Shown here: positions 48,423-58,367 of the stretch, piece by piece
How positions within the stretch are numbered: position 1 is the stretch's first letter
Layout of the letters: each line of letters opens with the position of its first letter
Source: RGIG2041 sp045537695
GTDB taxonomy: Bacteria; Bacillota; Clostridia; UBA1381; UMGS1253
Length of the DNA stretch: 64,000 nucleotides
Direction of reading: 5' to 3'
NCBI GenBank assembly: GCA_045537695.1
Contig: JAZSQB010000069.1
Coordinates: forward strand, 5,127-69,126
Notes under the pieces: generated by a model
What the model was told of the DNA's origin: nothing
Seen by the model: the letters and a program-made list of their open reading frames with translations, nothing else
The model's database searches: none
Position numbers and translations under genes: made by a program

Positions 48423-49610
48423 ATGCAAATTCCTGCCTATGTACAATTTGTATTAGACGCATTAAATCAAAGCGGATTTGATGCCTACATCGTCGGTGGC
48501 AGTGTGCGTGATGCACTACGCGGTCAACAGCCAGATGATTTTGATGTAACGACAAATGCACTGCCGAAAGAGATTATTCAAGTCTTTGACGGCAAATGCA
48601 AAGTGATTTTAACCGGTCTTAAACACGGTACAGTTACCGTGCTTTCCGACAAAATGCCGATTGAAGTGACCACCTACCGCACGGACGGCGACTACAAGGA
48701 CAACCGCCATCCGGAAAGCGTGACCTTTATCGGCAAGATTGACGGCGACCTCGCAAGGCGCGATTTCACCGTCAATGCCATGGCTTATGCGCCGAGCAAA
48801 GGGTTAGTAGATCTCTTCGGCGGACAAGCCGATTTACAAAGCCAGATTCTGCGCTGTGTCGGCACGCCGGATATTCGTTTTCACGAGGATGCACTGCGTA
48901 TGCTGCGCGCACTGCGTTTTGCATCGGTGTTGCAGTTTGAGATTGAACCGGAAACCGAAAAAAGCATCCGCCAAAACCGCGCACTGCTCAAAAACGTTTC
49001 CGCAGAGCGCATCCGCACAGAGTTGTTTAAGCTGCTCTGCGGCGCAGATGCAAAAAAAGTATTACTTGCTTATAAAGATATATTTTTCACGCTGTTTCCG
49101 GCACTCGAGGATGGATATACAAACGAAAGCTATACCGAAGCCATTTCGTATATGTCTACCCTGCCGAAAGATGCCTGCGTGCGCTTTGCCGCACTGCTGA
49201 TGCCGGCAGTCCCATACTTAGAGGCTTGTTATACGGCAACAGACAGTTTAAAAACCGACAGAAAGTCTGCCGATGCAATCAAGTTTGCAATTTCGCATAT
49301 AAACGAGCGTGTCGGTTCTGATAAAATCAGCATCCGCCGCGCCCTCAGTCGCTACGGCGAAGCACATTTGCGTTTTTTACTCACACTGCAAAACGCAACG
49401 AATGCCCTATCCACGCTCGACACCGTCCTTACAAACGGCGACGTTTACAGCATCCGTGATTTGGCTATCCGCGGCGAAGATATTGCCGCCTTGGGTTACA
49501 CCGGCAAGCAAATCGGCGAAGTGCTCTCGCAGTTGTTGGATATGGTGATGGAAGAAAGCTTAGAGAATCGGAAAGAAAAGCTTGTAAAAGCAATTGAACG
49601 CATAAAATAA
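48423..49610 (+). CDS. cca: CCA tRNA nucleotidyltransferase
   Basis: A 395-residue class II nucleotidyltransferase that adds or repairs the 3' CCA of tRNAs. GGSVRDALRG (about 20-29) and DFDVTTNALP (about 38-47, catalytic DxD) are typical. RRDFTVNAMAY (about 116-126) and EDALRMLRALRFAS (about 157-170) follow as the RRD and EDxxR motifs. The C-terminal part resembles the PcnB tail domains. Although tRNA-Gly here has an encoded CCA, this enzyme is still needed for repair. Confidence 0.95.
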   Translation: MQIPAYVQFVLDALNQSGFDAYIVGGSVRDALRGQQPDDFDVTTNALPKEIIQVFDGKCKVILTGLKHGTVTVLSDKMPIEVTTYRTDGDYKDNRHPESVTFIGKIDGDLARRDFTVNAMAYAPSKGLVDLFGGQADLQSQILRCVGTPDIRFHEDALRMLRALRFASVLQFEIEPETEKSIRQNRALLKNVSAERIRTELFKLLCGADAKKVLLAYKDIFFTLFPALEDGYTNESYTEAISYMSTLPKDACVRFAALLMPAVPYLEACYTATDSLKTDRKSADAIKFAISHINERVGSDKISIRRALSRYGEAHLRFLLTLQNATNALSTLDTVLTNGDVYSIRDLAIRGEDIAALGYTGKQIGEVLSQLLDMVMEESLENRKEKLVKAIERIK

Positions 49611-49655
49611 AGCATCCCACTATGTGAACTGCACCATAGGGGATGCTTTTTCTAT
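49609..49655 (+). terminator. Terminator after cca
   Basis: AAGCATCCC...TATG and CATAGGGGATGCTT pair around a loop of about 11 bases with a small bulge, then a T-run. Confidence 0.75.
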
Positions 49656-49739
49656 TGTCCATTTTTACCGGACCTGTTTAGGTACCAAAACCCAATTCAA
49701 TTCTATAAAATTTTCAAAAGCATACCGGCATAACAACTA

Positions 49740-51833
49740 TCACACACCGAACATTAAATCGTCGTATGTCGGGTACGGCCAGTACTTCGACGGTGTCATC
49801 GCCTGAATGGTGTCCGCGGTTTTGCGCAGTGCGTCCATACACGGAATGACCTTATCTTTATACGCCGGTGCTTGCGCAGCCCCGTCTGCAATCTTTGTAA
49901 CCTCTTGCACTGCCAGATCCAGCGCTTCCGTATTTTCGTGCAGCTGCGTAATCAGCTTAGAAAGCTTCTTAGCCAAAATAAGCTCTGCATCCTGCGCAGT
50001 TGCAATGCCAAGCGTCGCCTTTGCATTCTGCGTATCCGCAAGCTCGCGCATATACAGCACCGCTGCCGGCATAATATCTCTTCTTGCCATATTCAGCATC
50101 GTCAGCGACTCGATATGAAGCACCTTTGAATAGTTTTCAAGCATGCTTTCGCATCTGGAATGCATTTCCGTTTCGGTAAATATACCGTACTTTTCAAAGA
50201 GGGCAATGTTCTTTTCCGCCACGAATGCCGGCAGGGCATCCGGTGTGGTTTTAAGCTCTGTAAGACCGCGCTTTTTCGCCTCTCTCGCCCATTCCTCGGA
50301 ATAATTGTTGCCGTTAAACACAATGCGCTTATGCGCAACGTAGGTTTTGCGAATCAATTCGCGCACAGCGGCTTCATCGCATACCTCCAAAGCTTCCAGC
50401 TCTGTTGCCATATCATCGAGCGCCTCGGCAACGATGGTATTAAGCACAATATTACAATCGGAAATGGAAAACGACGAACCTACCATACGAAATTCAAACT
50501 TGTTTCCCGTAAACGCAAATGGAGAGGTACGATTTCTATCCGTGGTATCTTTTCGGAAATTCGGCAGTACATCTACGCCGCTTTCAAAGCGACCTGCAGA
50601 GTGCTGCTCATAGGTAATGCCTTTTTCAATTGCATCCAGTACGCCTTCCAACTCATCGCCGACATACATCGACACAATCGCCGGCGGCGCTTCGTGTCCG
50701 CCGAGACGGCAGTCATTGCCCGCACTGGCAACCGAAGCACGCAATAAATCCTGATACTTGTCCACCGCTTTAATCACCGCGGCAAGGAACACCAAAAACT
50801 GCGTATTTTCATACGGACGCTTGGTCGGATTGAGCAAATTCTCCCCTGCATCCGTGTTTAACGACCAGTTGTTATGCTTACCGCTACCGTTTACGCCGGC
50901 AAATGGCTTTTCGTGCAGCAGGCACACAAGCCCATGCTTTAATGCAACCTTTTTCATAACCTCCATCGTCAGCTGATTGTGGTCGGTTGCGATGTTGGAG
51001 GTACTGTAAATCGGCGCCATTTCGTGCTGCGCCGGTGCAACCTCGTTGTGCTTAGTCTTCGAAAGCACGCCAAGCTTCCAGAGCTCTTCGTCGAGCTCCT
51101 TCATATAAGCAGACACACGCGGCTTGATATTACCGTAGTAATGGTCCTCTAATTCCTGCCCCTTCGGCGCCGGGGTGCCGAAAAGTGTTCTGCCTGCAAA
51201 AATCAAGTCTTTTCGCTTATCATAATATTTTTTATCTACCAAAAAGTATTCCTGCTCTGCGCCGACAGTGGTGATAACACGATGCACTTCCCTTTTACCA
51301 AGCAAATTCAAAATACGAACCGCCTGCTTATTCATCAGTTCCACGGAACGCAAAAGCGGTGTTTTCTTATCCAACACTTCGCCGCTGTACGAGCAAAATG
51401 CCGTCGGGATACAGAGCGTGCCGTCCTTAATAAACGCATACGAGGTCGGGTCCCAAACCGTATAACCTCTTGCCTCAAAGGTTTCGCGGATACCGCGGGA
51501 CGGGAAGCTTGACGCGTCGGACTCACCCTTGATGAGTGCTTTGCCGCTGAATTCCATAATGACATTGTCATCATCGGTCGGCTCAATAAAGCTGTCGTGC
51601 TTTTCCGCCGTAATACCGGTCATCGGCTGAAACCAATGCGTATAGTGCGTTGCACCCTTTTCGACTGCCCAATCCTTCATGGCATTGGCAACTACGTTTG
51701 CAACATCACTCGAAAGCGGCGCGCCGTCTTTAATTGTCTTTTGCAGCTCAGCATACGTATCTTCCGGCAACCATTTTTTCATTGCACGGGTATTAAACAC
51801 CATACTGCCAAACATTTCCGGTACGGAACTCAT
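49740..51833 (-). CDS. glnN: Glutamine synthetase, type III
   Basis: A 697-residue GSIII enzyme that forms glutamine from glutamate, ammonia and ATP. Typical blocks are HYTHWFQPMTG (about 75-85), GAEQEYFLVDK (about 190), NEVAPAQHEMAPIY (about 265-278) and KHNNWSLNTDAGENLLNP (about 320). The C-terminal GSIII extension is present. An in-frame start 16 codons upstream exists, but MSSVPEMFG at 51833 with GGGAG is standard. It is monocistronic with its own promoter. Confidence 0.97.
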   Translation of the reverse strand: MSSVPEMFGSMVFNTRAMKKWLPEDTYAELQKTIKDGAPLSSDVANVVANAMKDWAVEKGATHYTHWFQPMTGITAEKHDSFIEPTDDDNVIMEFSGKALIKGESDASSFPSRGIRETFEARGYTVWDPTSYAFIKDGTLCIPTAFCSYSGEVLDKKTPLLRSVELMNKQAVRILNLLGKREVHRVITTVGAEQEYFLVDKKYYDKRKDLIFAGRTLFGTPAPKGQELEDHYYGNIKPRVSAYMKELDEELWKLGVLSKTKHNEVAPAQHEMAPIYSTSNIATDHNQLTMEVMKKVALKHGLVCLLHEKPFAGVNGSGKHNNWSLNTDAGENLLNPTKRPYENTQFLVFLAAVIKAVDKYQDLLRASVASAGNDCRLGGHEAPPAIVSMYVGDELEGVLDAIEKGITYEQHSAGRFESGVDVLPNFRKDTTDRNRTSPFAFTGNKFEFRMVGSSFSISDCNIVLNTIVAEALDDMATELEALEVCDEAAVRELIRKTYVAHKRIVFNGNNYSEEWAREAKKRGLTELKTTPDALPAFVAEKNIALFEKYGIFTETEMHSRCESMLENYSKVLHIESLTMLNMARRDIMPAAVLYMRELADTQNAKATLGIATAQDAELILAKKLSKLITQLHENTEALDLAVQEVTKIADGAAQAPAYKDKVIPCMDALRKTADTIQAMTPSKYWPYPTYDDLMFGV

Positions 51834-51872
51834 GTACAACAACTCCCATCGGCTAAATAAAAACACCTTGTA

Positions 51873-51901
51873 ATTATACACTATGTGCCATTTAATGTCA
51901 A
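51873..51901 (-). promoter_or_regulatory. Promoter of glnN
   Basis: Minus-strand TTGACA (51896-51901), 17-base spacer, TATAAT (51873-51878). Confidence 0.8.
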
Positions 51902-51941
51902 CTTTTTTCAGGATGTAACAAAAAAGAAATCAATTTTTCTG

Positions 51942-51970
51942 TTGTATAGAAAATACTTTTGTGTTAAAAT
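51942..51970 (+). promoter_or_regulatory. Promoter of the yfcE/coaX operon
   Basis: TTGTAT (51942-51947), 17-base spacer, TAAAAT (51965-51970). Confidence 0.65.
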
Positions 51971-52000
51971 ATTTTCAATAAGCTGAGGGGAGCGTTGCAA

Positions 52001-52471
52001 ATGCGTATTGTTGTGTTTTCCGACACGCATCGAAATATAAGCGGCTGTATACAGTTGCTTGAAAATATGCAAGGGCAAATCGATGCGGTTTTGCACGCGG
52101 GCGACATCGCCGAAGATATCGAAAAGCTAAAAAGCACTTTCCCCCATATGGCGATATGCGGCGTGCGCGGCAATAACGATTTTTACACGAATTTACCAAC
52201 GGAGCTTCTGCTCGACTATGAAGGCATAAAGATTTTTTTAACGCATGGGCATCGCTACAAGGTAAAATACACCTATGAAGATATTGCGGATGTTGCCATA
52301 GCGAAAGGCGCGCAAATTGCAGTATTTGGGCACACGCACCAATCCTGTGACCGCATAGAAAAAGGCGTACATCTGCTCAATCCGGGCAGTGCCGGCGGTC
52401 TTTGGCCGACCTACGCCATCATCGAAATGGAAAACGGAAAAATTTCTACTGATATTATTAGCTTGAGGTGA
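52001..52471 (+). CDS. YfcE/MJ0936-family phosphodiesterase
   Basis: A 156-residue calcineurin-like metallophosphoesterase. Metal-binding motifs are FSDTHRN (about 6-12), HAGDIAED (about 32-39), GVRGNNDF (about 56-63), LTHGHRYK (about 81) and FGHTHQSCD (about 111). The size matches YfcE. Substrates are likely cyclic or other phosphodiesters. ATG 52001 follows TGAGGGGAG. It is co-transcribed with coaX five bases downstream. Confidence 0.94.
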   Translation: MRIVVFSDTHRNISGCIQLLENMQGQIDAVLHAGDIAEDIEKLKSTFPHMAICGVRGNNDFYTNLPTELLLDYEGIKIFLTHGHRYKVKYTYEDIADVAIAKGAQIAVFGHTHQSCDRIEKGVHLLNPGSAGGLWPTYAIIEMENGKISTDIISLR

Positions 52472-52476
52472 AATAT

Positions 52477-53238
52477 ATGATTATTGTAATAGACGTGGGA
52501 AACACAAACATTGTTGTCGGTGCGTTTTCGGACAACGGTTTAATCCGTAGCTGGAGAATGTCGACAGACTTTCAGCGAAGCTCGGACGAAACCGGTATTT
52601 TCTTTTCGCAGCTTCTGTCGCACAGCGGTCTGCAAATCCGCGATATAGAGGCGGTGGTAGTCTCTTCCGTTGTGCCGCAGATTATGTTTTCCTTAGAGCG
52701 TGCTATCAAGCGTTATTTAAGACATACGCCGATTATTATCAGCAAAAATGTTGCCACCGGCTTGCAGATTAAAACCGATAACCCGAGCGAAGTTGGTGCT
52801 GACCGTATTGTAAATGCAGTTGCGGTGCACAATCTTTATCCGGGCGACAGCATTATTATCGACTTCGGTACAGCAACCACCTTCTGTGCGCTCAAGGCAA
52901 ACGGCGATTATCTCGGCGGCGTCATTTGCCCAGGCATCAAAATCGCATTGGATGCTTTGATTGAAAAAACGGCAAAGCTGCCGAAAATCGAATTGGTGCG
53001 TCCTGAAAAGGTTATCGGCACAAACACAGTCGCTTCTATGCAATCCGGTGCCATTTACGGCTATGCCGGACAGATTGAAAGCATCGTCAGCCGCATAAAG
53101 TCGGAAATTGGTGAAGCGCAGGTCATTGCTACCGGCGGTGTAGCTTCCCTGATTAAAGAAGCAACAAATGTGATTGATATTCTTGACCCAAACCTCACGC
53201 TGAAGGGTTTAAAATTGCTCTACGATATGAATAAATAA
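52477..53238 (+). CDS. coaX: Type III pantothenate kinase
   Basis: A 253-residue CoaX that phosphorylates pantothenate at the start of CoA biosynthesis. ASKHA motifs are visible: IDVGNTNIVVG (4-14), NPSEVGADRIVNAVA (about 93-107) and IIDFGTATTFCA (about 119-130), plus GGVICPGIKI (about 143). It is insensitive to feedback by CoA in this family. The ATG at 52477 has GAGGTGA overlapping the yfcE stop; a GTG nine bases earlier is less likely. Confidence 0.96.
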   Translation: MIIVIDVGNTNIVVGAFSDNGLIRSWRMSTDFQRSSDETGIFFSQLLSHSGLQIRDIEAVVVSSVVPQIMFSLERAIKRYLRHTPIIISKNVATGLQIKTDNPSEVGADRIVNAVAVHNLYPGDSIIIDFGTATTFCALKANGDYLGGVICPGIKIALDALIEKTAKLPKIELVRPEKVIGTNTVASMQSGAIYGYAGQIESIVSRIKSEIGEAQVIATGGVASLIKEATNVIDILDPNLTLKGLKLLYDMNK

Positions 53239-53270
53239 GTAAAGGGGATGTAAAAAAGTCCCATAAAGAC

Positions 53271-53297
53271 TCGAGGATGATAAATCCTCGATTTTTT
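53271..53297 (+). terminator. Terminator after coaX
   Basis: TCGAGGAT and ATCCTCGA with a five-base loop, then six T. Confidence 0.88.
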
Positions 53298-53696
53298 GTG
53301 CAAAAAACAGGCTGAAACCTTAGCGGAATCAGCCATTTTGTGGTATAAAGTAATGGATGTAAATCATTCATCGCAACGGTGCGTATTCTACACCAATTTA
53401 AATTTCCAGTGTATTTAGGAAAAATTATTAAAATTTCTGCTCCAATATACACATACAACGAAATAATGCGTAAGGTTAGGTTAACCTAAGAAAACACCTT
53501 GTTGTAAATGGAAACCGGGTTGGTGAATCCGAGAGGGGACCCAAAAATGAAGCTTTCTCAAAATCAACACTGTACATAATCAGCAAAATGCCGGTTTCGG
53601 CATTTTGCCAAAACCGGACACATTGCTAATAGTATTGTTCTGCTTTAAAAAACTACAATTGACTTTTTCATGCTTTTCAATATCTTTTTGTGCTAT
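53298..53696. other. Non-coding stretch with hairpins
   Basis: No supported gene. It contains a hairpin GCAAAATGCCG/CGGCATTTTGC (53583-53608, loop GTTT) that could end the heparinase-like gene's transcript. It also holds a perfect 14-base palindrome TTAGGTTAACCTAA (53476-53489) and a GGCTGA...TCAGCC inverted pair (53309-53331). The composition is AT-rich and could be the relic of a small mobile element, but no ends were identified. Confidence 0.4.
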
Positions 53697-56600
53697 TTAC
53701 AGTACTTCCGGTGCCGCTAATATACGCATGGTGAAGAAAGATTCTAACAGCATCACCTGTGCCTCATCAAATTCCACATTCGGCAAAAGAGATTCTACGC
53801 TCTCTTCTCCATTATACGATGTAATTTCCACGCCACACTGTGCCCCATCTTTATACAGAACGACGATCAGATAGCCGCTCTTCGCCGCACCGCCTGTAAC
53901 ATTGGTTGTAAACTTCCAGTTCTCGCCTGCTACTGCATACACCGTCTCCGTTGAAGTCTGCACATTTGGACTCACATATCTATAGCCGATTGCCTCCAGC
54001 TCATTGATGGAGTATCTTTCCGTATAGCCATCTGTACTGCGTACGCACATACAAATGGCATTGACCGGTTCCGGACAGTCAATTTTAAGCTCATTTACAC
54101 GCACGCCACCCCGCAGTGTACCTTCCTCCAGATTTGCCATTGTGCCGAGTTCAATCCACTCTCCTGCTGCATTTTTGCCCGTAAAGGTTGCTGTTTCCAT
54201 AACCGAGCCAGCTGCATCTCTTTTATCGTAAAGCTTAAAGCTCTCGATAATAGTCAACGCACCAAGTTCCAATGTATAGGTAACATCCGTCAGTGTCCTG
54301 CTTTGGGTTGCACAATATGTGCTTGCACTGCCGTCCGTCATCTCCAGCGCTGGATGGTCTCTATGCAACGCTGTGTTCACAGTCGGGATAACGCCGCCAA
54401 GCACATTATCTCTTGCAAATTCCGTTGTATTCTCTATGTAGTTGAAGGTATACGTCTTGCCATCGAGTGTAAAGCTGGATGCATCTGCGGTCTTGGTTAC
54501 CGTCGCGGCGTCGCTTACGCTTACCTTCGGCTTTGCATTGTTGTACGGAATATAGTAGGTATCTCTGTCTGTTGTAAACGCGGCAAAGTCCTTACCGTCG
54601 ATATACACGCGCGTTTTAAGTTCCTTGGCAATGGCTGCATTGGTTGCTGCGCCGTAATTTACCGCTGTGTCAGAAAATACAATCAAACCGTTTTCCGTAT
54701 CTGTATATAGCTGCATACCGAGCGCAGCTGCCAGTTTGTCTGCCGGTGCATATACCACACCGTTTATGGTGGTTAAACCGGACGTTACTGTATTGGTCGC
54801 GCCGTTTCTTGTTACGCTGACGCTACTTTCCGATACTGTAGATTTGGCAAAAATGCTATCTGCCACGAATTTTGCCGGCACCATATACTTACCGCTTTGC
54901 AATACCGGTACAATATTTGTATTTGAAGCATCAATGAGCTTCTTTTCTTCCAAAACGAGGGCATTCGGACTATTTTCCATCAGCGCGATAGCATAACCTG
55001 CCTGACGCGCTACGCTGATGGTATTATCCGAAACGCTCCACTCGCCAATCGGTTTTACCTCGCTAAACTGTGTCGGTACGGTTTCGCCCTTCTCAATCGG
55101 GATAAACTCAACCGCCAGTGTCATTTCGCTCACGTTCGTCATATGAATTGCAAGCTTACGGAAGTTTCTGTAAGTTTCATCCGGCGCAGTAGGACTGGTA
55201 GAAAGTGGAAGCGCATCCATCACGGTAAATACCGCATCCTCCGGACCTGCAATAATTTTTACAAACATTTTTTCGCCGCCGACATTCAAAAGTGCGCCCT
55301 TGCCGTTCTCCACAAGAGATATAACAGCATCGGTATGGGCAAACCACCAAAGCTCGGACGGGAAGTTCATCGTTACCTCATCCTGCAAAATTACGCTGTT
55401 TCTGCCCTTTGTCATAAACATACCGCGCTTTGCGTCTGCAAAGTCTGCGTTGGTTTGCGTCATATCCAGTACGGTATACGCTTCATTTTCCGCTTCGCCG
55501 TGATCAATAAAACGCGCTACTGCAGTCGTTACCTGGTCAAAGCCTTCACCCGGATTGGCAATCAGCGTATTCTGGCCTTCGGCACGTTCGTTATAATACA
55601 TATATGTCGGATAATTTGCCGAATAGTTACTTCTGCCGATGGTGCGGATAAAACGCTTACCATTAGCATCAATTACAAATGTACCTAATGACTTAAACAT
55701 ATGTCCCGTTGCATTGTCACCGCCCTGCATTGCGGCATAAAGTGCATCGTTTGCCGTCCAAGAAGAACGCATGGATGCAATCTGCGCTGTATCAGATGCA
55801 TTAAAGGTTTTATCGAGAGGCATACCGCTGTTATAGCTTTCAAAGCTCGGGTTATACCACGGAATTGAAAAATATGGCCTATCAGCATCTGTGCTTGTTT
55901 TTGCTAAAATATGCTTCGCATACCAGCTGTGGAACGGTGTGTTGTTTTTCTGTGCATGCCAAAAAATTACCGATGTTGCATCCAAATCCGACGACGAATC
56001 ACCAAAGTCAAATTTTCCCGTCGTACCAGAGCCGTATGCCCAGTAATCCAGCGTGTTTTTCAAAGCCTCATTGTCAAAATACCACTGCGCAGCATCCGGA
56101 AGTGTATATCCCTCTACCACCGCAGACTGCATACTGCTCAGGAACGGCGTAATCGTACGCATTGGATAAGACCAGTACGACACACCCTCCGGGTACGCAC
56201 CGTCAGTGGCATACGCATTGGTCGGTTCCTGCATACATTCTAATGCACGATCAATCAAATACTGTGCAAGCTGCGGATACTCATCCGCAACCGCAAGTGC
56301 AAGCAATCCCGCTGCCGAATTGGCTACGGTTGTTCTGTTGGATTTGCCATTTGCAATTTCCACGTTGATCACACCGTCATACGAACGTACAAACTGCCAG
56401 AGTGCCTGCTTCTTTATAATATCCATCAATTCTGTTTTGATTTCAGCCGTCATGGTCGGCGAATTATAGCACCAGTCGTAGAAGCACGCAAAACCAAGCA
56501 TAATTTCAGAAGGAATAATCGGCACATTGTTCGACCAGTCCGGGAAGGTGCTTGCGTTGCGCAATTCTTCAATACCACGCTCTACATATTTTTCATCCTG

Positions 56601-58208
56601 CTCCACAAGATACGCAAAACCGAGCTGCTCTAAACGTTCACCAATGCCGCGCGCAACATCCAAAATGTTTCTGCCGTTGCCGTAATTGTACGTATACAGA
56701 TCGGCTGTCAGTGCCTTGTCTGCCGCAGCTTTTAAGCTTGTATACCACGCCTGGCTCTGCGGGTCACTGTTAATTTGTTCTACCAGTGCTGCGCGATCGT
56801 TAATCATCAAACGCGGATGCTGACGAAGCTTGTTAACTAAGCTATTATCCGTAGGCACGGTATCCGTTGCAACGAGCGACCAGGTAGTACCGGTGATGCC
56901 GTAGTATTTTACGTTTGTAAGCTTCGGCTCTGCATCCTGATACATCACAAAGTTATCCAAAAGAATCGTATCTGACGTTAAAAGCTTACCGTATACATAC
57001 ACCGAGACTTCGTATGTATCTTCCGGCATAGCCGCTTTAAAGGCTAAATCGCTCACGGCCAGTGTATCGTTTACATAAACATTTAATCGCTGATTCTGAA
57101 TATCAAAGGTTGCTTTAATTTTATTCCAGCTGTCCGCTACGGCACCCTGTGATGTCTCCGAAACGACCGCATCCTCAGAGGTCACCAAAATATTGTTGTC
57201 TTTATCACGAAGCTCTACATACATTGCAGAGTCAGAAAGCACGGCATAATACTCCGTTGTAAGCTCCTGCACTTCCGTACCGACCGCTAATTTCTTTTGC
57301 AGATAAGGCGTCTGCGTAATTTTCGTATTATTGGTCATACGGATGATTTTACCGTTATTGCTTGTATCCGCATTCAAAACGGCCTGCGACGCACCGCTGT
57401 CTCTCGTCCAAAGCGCATCTGTACCGCTGCCAATACCATTGCTTGCGTTGAGCGTACAGTCGTAGGTAAACATAAGGTACTTGCCGGTCGGCACGCTCGT
57501 TGCCGGCGCATGCGGGTACGACAAATACGGCTCCATAATCTCTTCCTGTGTGCGGAATGCAATGTTAATATTGTTACATTCTTCAACGTCGACCGGGCTT
57601 GTCGTTGTTACACGTACATCATCTAAATATGCCGCTTTGCCTGCTTCCTGCGAGGAAGCAAAACGCAATTGCAATGTAGAAATATTATTATACCCAATAT
57701 CGCCCTCGGCATTTTTCACTTCATTTACATAGGTCACGTATTTTTTCGTCGCAAAATTAAGTTCAACCTTACAATCTGCCCATGTCCCTTCACTGCTTTG
57801 GTTCAAAAACAACTGATTGTTGACGTCCGCAAAACGAAGATATAAGCCCACATTTGCACTCTGCGTCTTTATCTTATAGCTCACTGTCATATTTGTCATG
57901 GTTTCATCAAAATAGAACGTCTTGAGCAGACGCGGAGTGCCAGAAGTGGTCGACGTATTGGAAAAATACGCAACTCTCCCCTGCGCCGTATCCTCCGCAA
58001 TTTTGATTGTCGAGGTCCTCGACTCTGTACGTTCGGTCCACATGTTCACCGTGTTTGCCTTCGTCGGGATATTGTCACCTATAGCATCATTCTCAAAATT
58101 ACTTTCAAACAGCACAGTCTCTGTTTCTGCTGCCTGCACGCCTATGCCGGCAAACCCAAACGGGCATGCAATACACAAGCACAAAAGCAATGCTAACATT
58201 TTTTTCAT
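53697..58208 (-). CDS. Large secreted heparinase II/III-like protein with stalk domain
   Basis: A 1503-residue exported protein. Signal peptide at about 1-26 (cut near VQA). Two concanavalin-type beta regions follow (about 30-205 and 235-430). An alpha/alpha toroid at about 465-760 (RHPRLMINDRAALVEQI, GAYPEGVSYWSY) then leads to a heparinase II/III beta-sandwich at about 800-1010 (GGDNATGHMFKSLGTFVIDA). A stalk-type domain lies at about 1080-1200 (SGKYMVPAKFVADSI) and an F5/8-type-C-like module at about 1265-1400. It probably cleaves uronic-acid polysaccharides such as glycosaminoglycans outside the cell; the exact substrate is unknown. GH88 at 16805-17938 could process the products. Confidence 0.85.
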   Translation of the reverse strand: MKKMLALLLCLCIACPFGFAGIGVQAAETETVLFESNFENDAIGDNIPTKANTVNMWTERTESRTSTIKIAEDTAQGRVAYFSNTSTTSGTPRLLKTFYFDETMTNMTVSYKIKTQSANVGLYLRFADVNNQLFLNQSSEGTWADCKVELNFATKKYVTYVNEVKNAEGDIGYNNISTLQLRFASSQEAGKAAYLDDVRVTTTSPVDVEECNNINIAFRTQEEIMEPYLSYPHAPATSVPTGKYLMFTYDCTLNASNGIGSGTDALWTRDSGASQAVLNADTSNNGKIIRMTNNTKITQTPYLQKKLAVGTEVQELTTEYYAVLSDSAMYVELRDKDNNILVTSEDAVVSETSQGAVADSWNKIKATFDIQNQRLNVYVNDTLAVSDLAFKAAMPEDTYEVSVYVYGKLLTSDTILLDNFVMYQDAEPKLTNVKYYGITGTTWSLVATDTVPTDNSLVNKLRQHPRLMINDRAALVEQINSDPQSQAWYTSLKAAADKALTADLYTYNYGNGRNILDVARGIGERLEQLGFAYLVEQDEKYVERGIEELRNASTFPDWSNNVPIIPSEIMLGFACFYDWCYNSPTMTAEIKTELMDIIKKQALWQFVRSYDGVINVEIANGKSNRTTVANSAAGLLALAVADEYPQLAQYLIDRALECMQEPTNAYATDGAYPEGVSYWSYPMRTITPFLSSMQSAVVEGYTLPDAAQWYFDNEALKNTLDYWAYGSGTTGKFDFGDSSSDLDATSVIFWHAQKNNTPFHSWYAKHILAKTSTDADRPYFSIPWYNPSFESYNSGMPLDKTFNASDTAQIASMRSSWTANDALYAAMQGGDNATGHMFKSLGTFVIDANGKRFIRTIGRSNYSANYPTYMYYNERAEGQNTLIANPGEGFDQVTTAVARFIDHGEAENEAYTVLDMTQTNADFADAKRGMFMTKGRNSVILQDEVTMNFPSELWWFAHTDAVISLVENGKGALLNVGGEKMFVKIIAGPEDAVFTVMDALPLSTSPTAPDETYRNFRKLAIHMTNVSEMTLAVEFIPIEKGETVPTQFSEVKPIGEWSVSDNTISVARQAGYAIALMENSPNALVLEEKKLIDASNTNIVPVLQSGKYMVPAKFVADSIFAKSTVSESSVSVTRNGATNTVTSGLTTINGVVYAPADKLAAALGMQLYTDTENGLIVFSDTAVNYGAATNAAIAKELKTRVYIDGKDFAAFTTDRDTYYIPYNNAKPKVSVSDAATVTKTADASSFTLDGKTYTFNYIENTTEFARDNVLGGVIPTVNTALHRDHPALEMTDGSASTYCATQSRTLTDVTYTLELGALTIIESFKLYDKRDAAGSVMETATFTGKNAAGEWIELGTMANLEEGTLRGGVRVNELKIDCPEPVNAICMCVRSTDGYTERYSINELEAIGYRYVSPNVQTSTETVYAVAGENWKFTTNVTGGAAKSGYLIVVLYKDGAQCGVEITSYNGEESVESLLPNVEFDEAQVMLLESFFTMRILAAPEVL

Positions 58209-58292
58209 TTTTCGTTCTCCTTCTCATGTCATTTTCCGTTTTTTTTTGCAACACACACTTTGTATTATTACAAAAACATTACATATATTGTT

Positions 58293-58321
58293 AGTATACC
58301 AAATCAATGCGTCTATGTCAA
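58293..58321 (-). promoter_or_regulatory. Promoter of the heparinase-like gene
   Basis: Minus-strand TTGACA (58316-58321), 17-base spacer, TATACT (58293-58298). The leader is about 80 bases. Confidence 0.78.
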
Positions 58322-58350
58322 CAAAAAAGGACGGATTTTTTAACCGTCCT
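58322..58350 (-). terminator. Terminator after the acyl-CoA synthetase fusion gene
   Basis: Minus-strand AGGACGG and CCGTCCT (58344-58350 and 58328-58334) with an A-rich loop, then six T that abut the next promoter. Confidence 0.8.
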
Positions 58351-58367
58351 ATATCTTATTTATTAAA

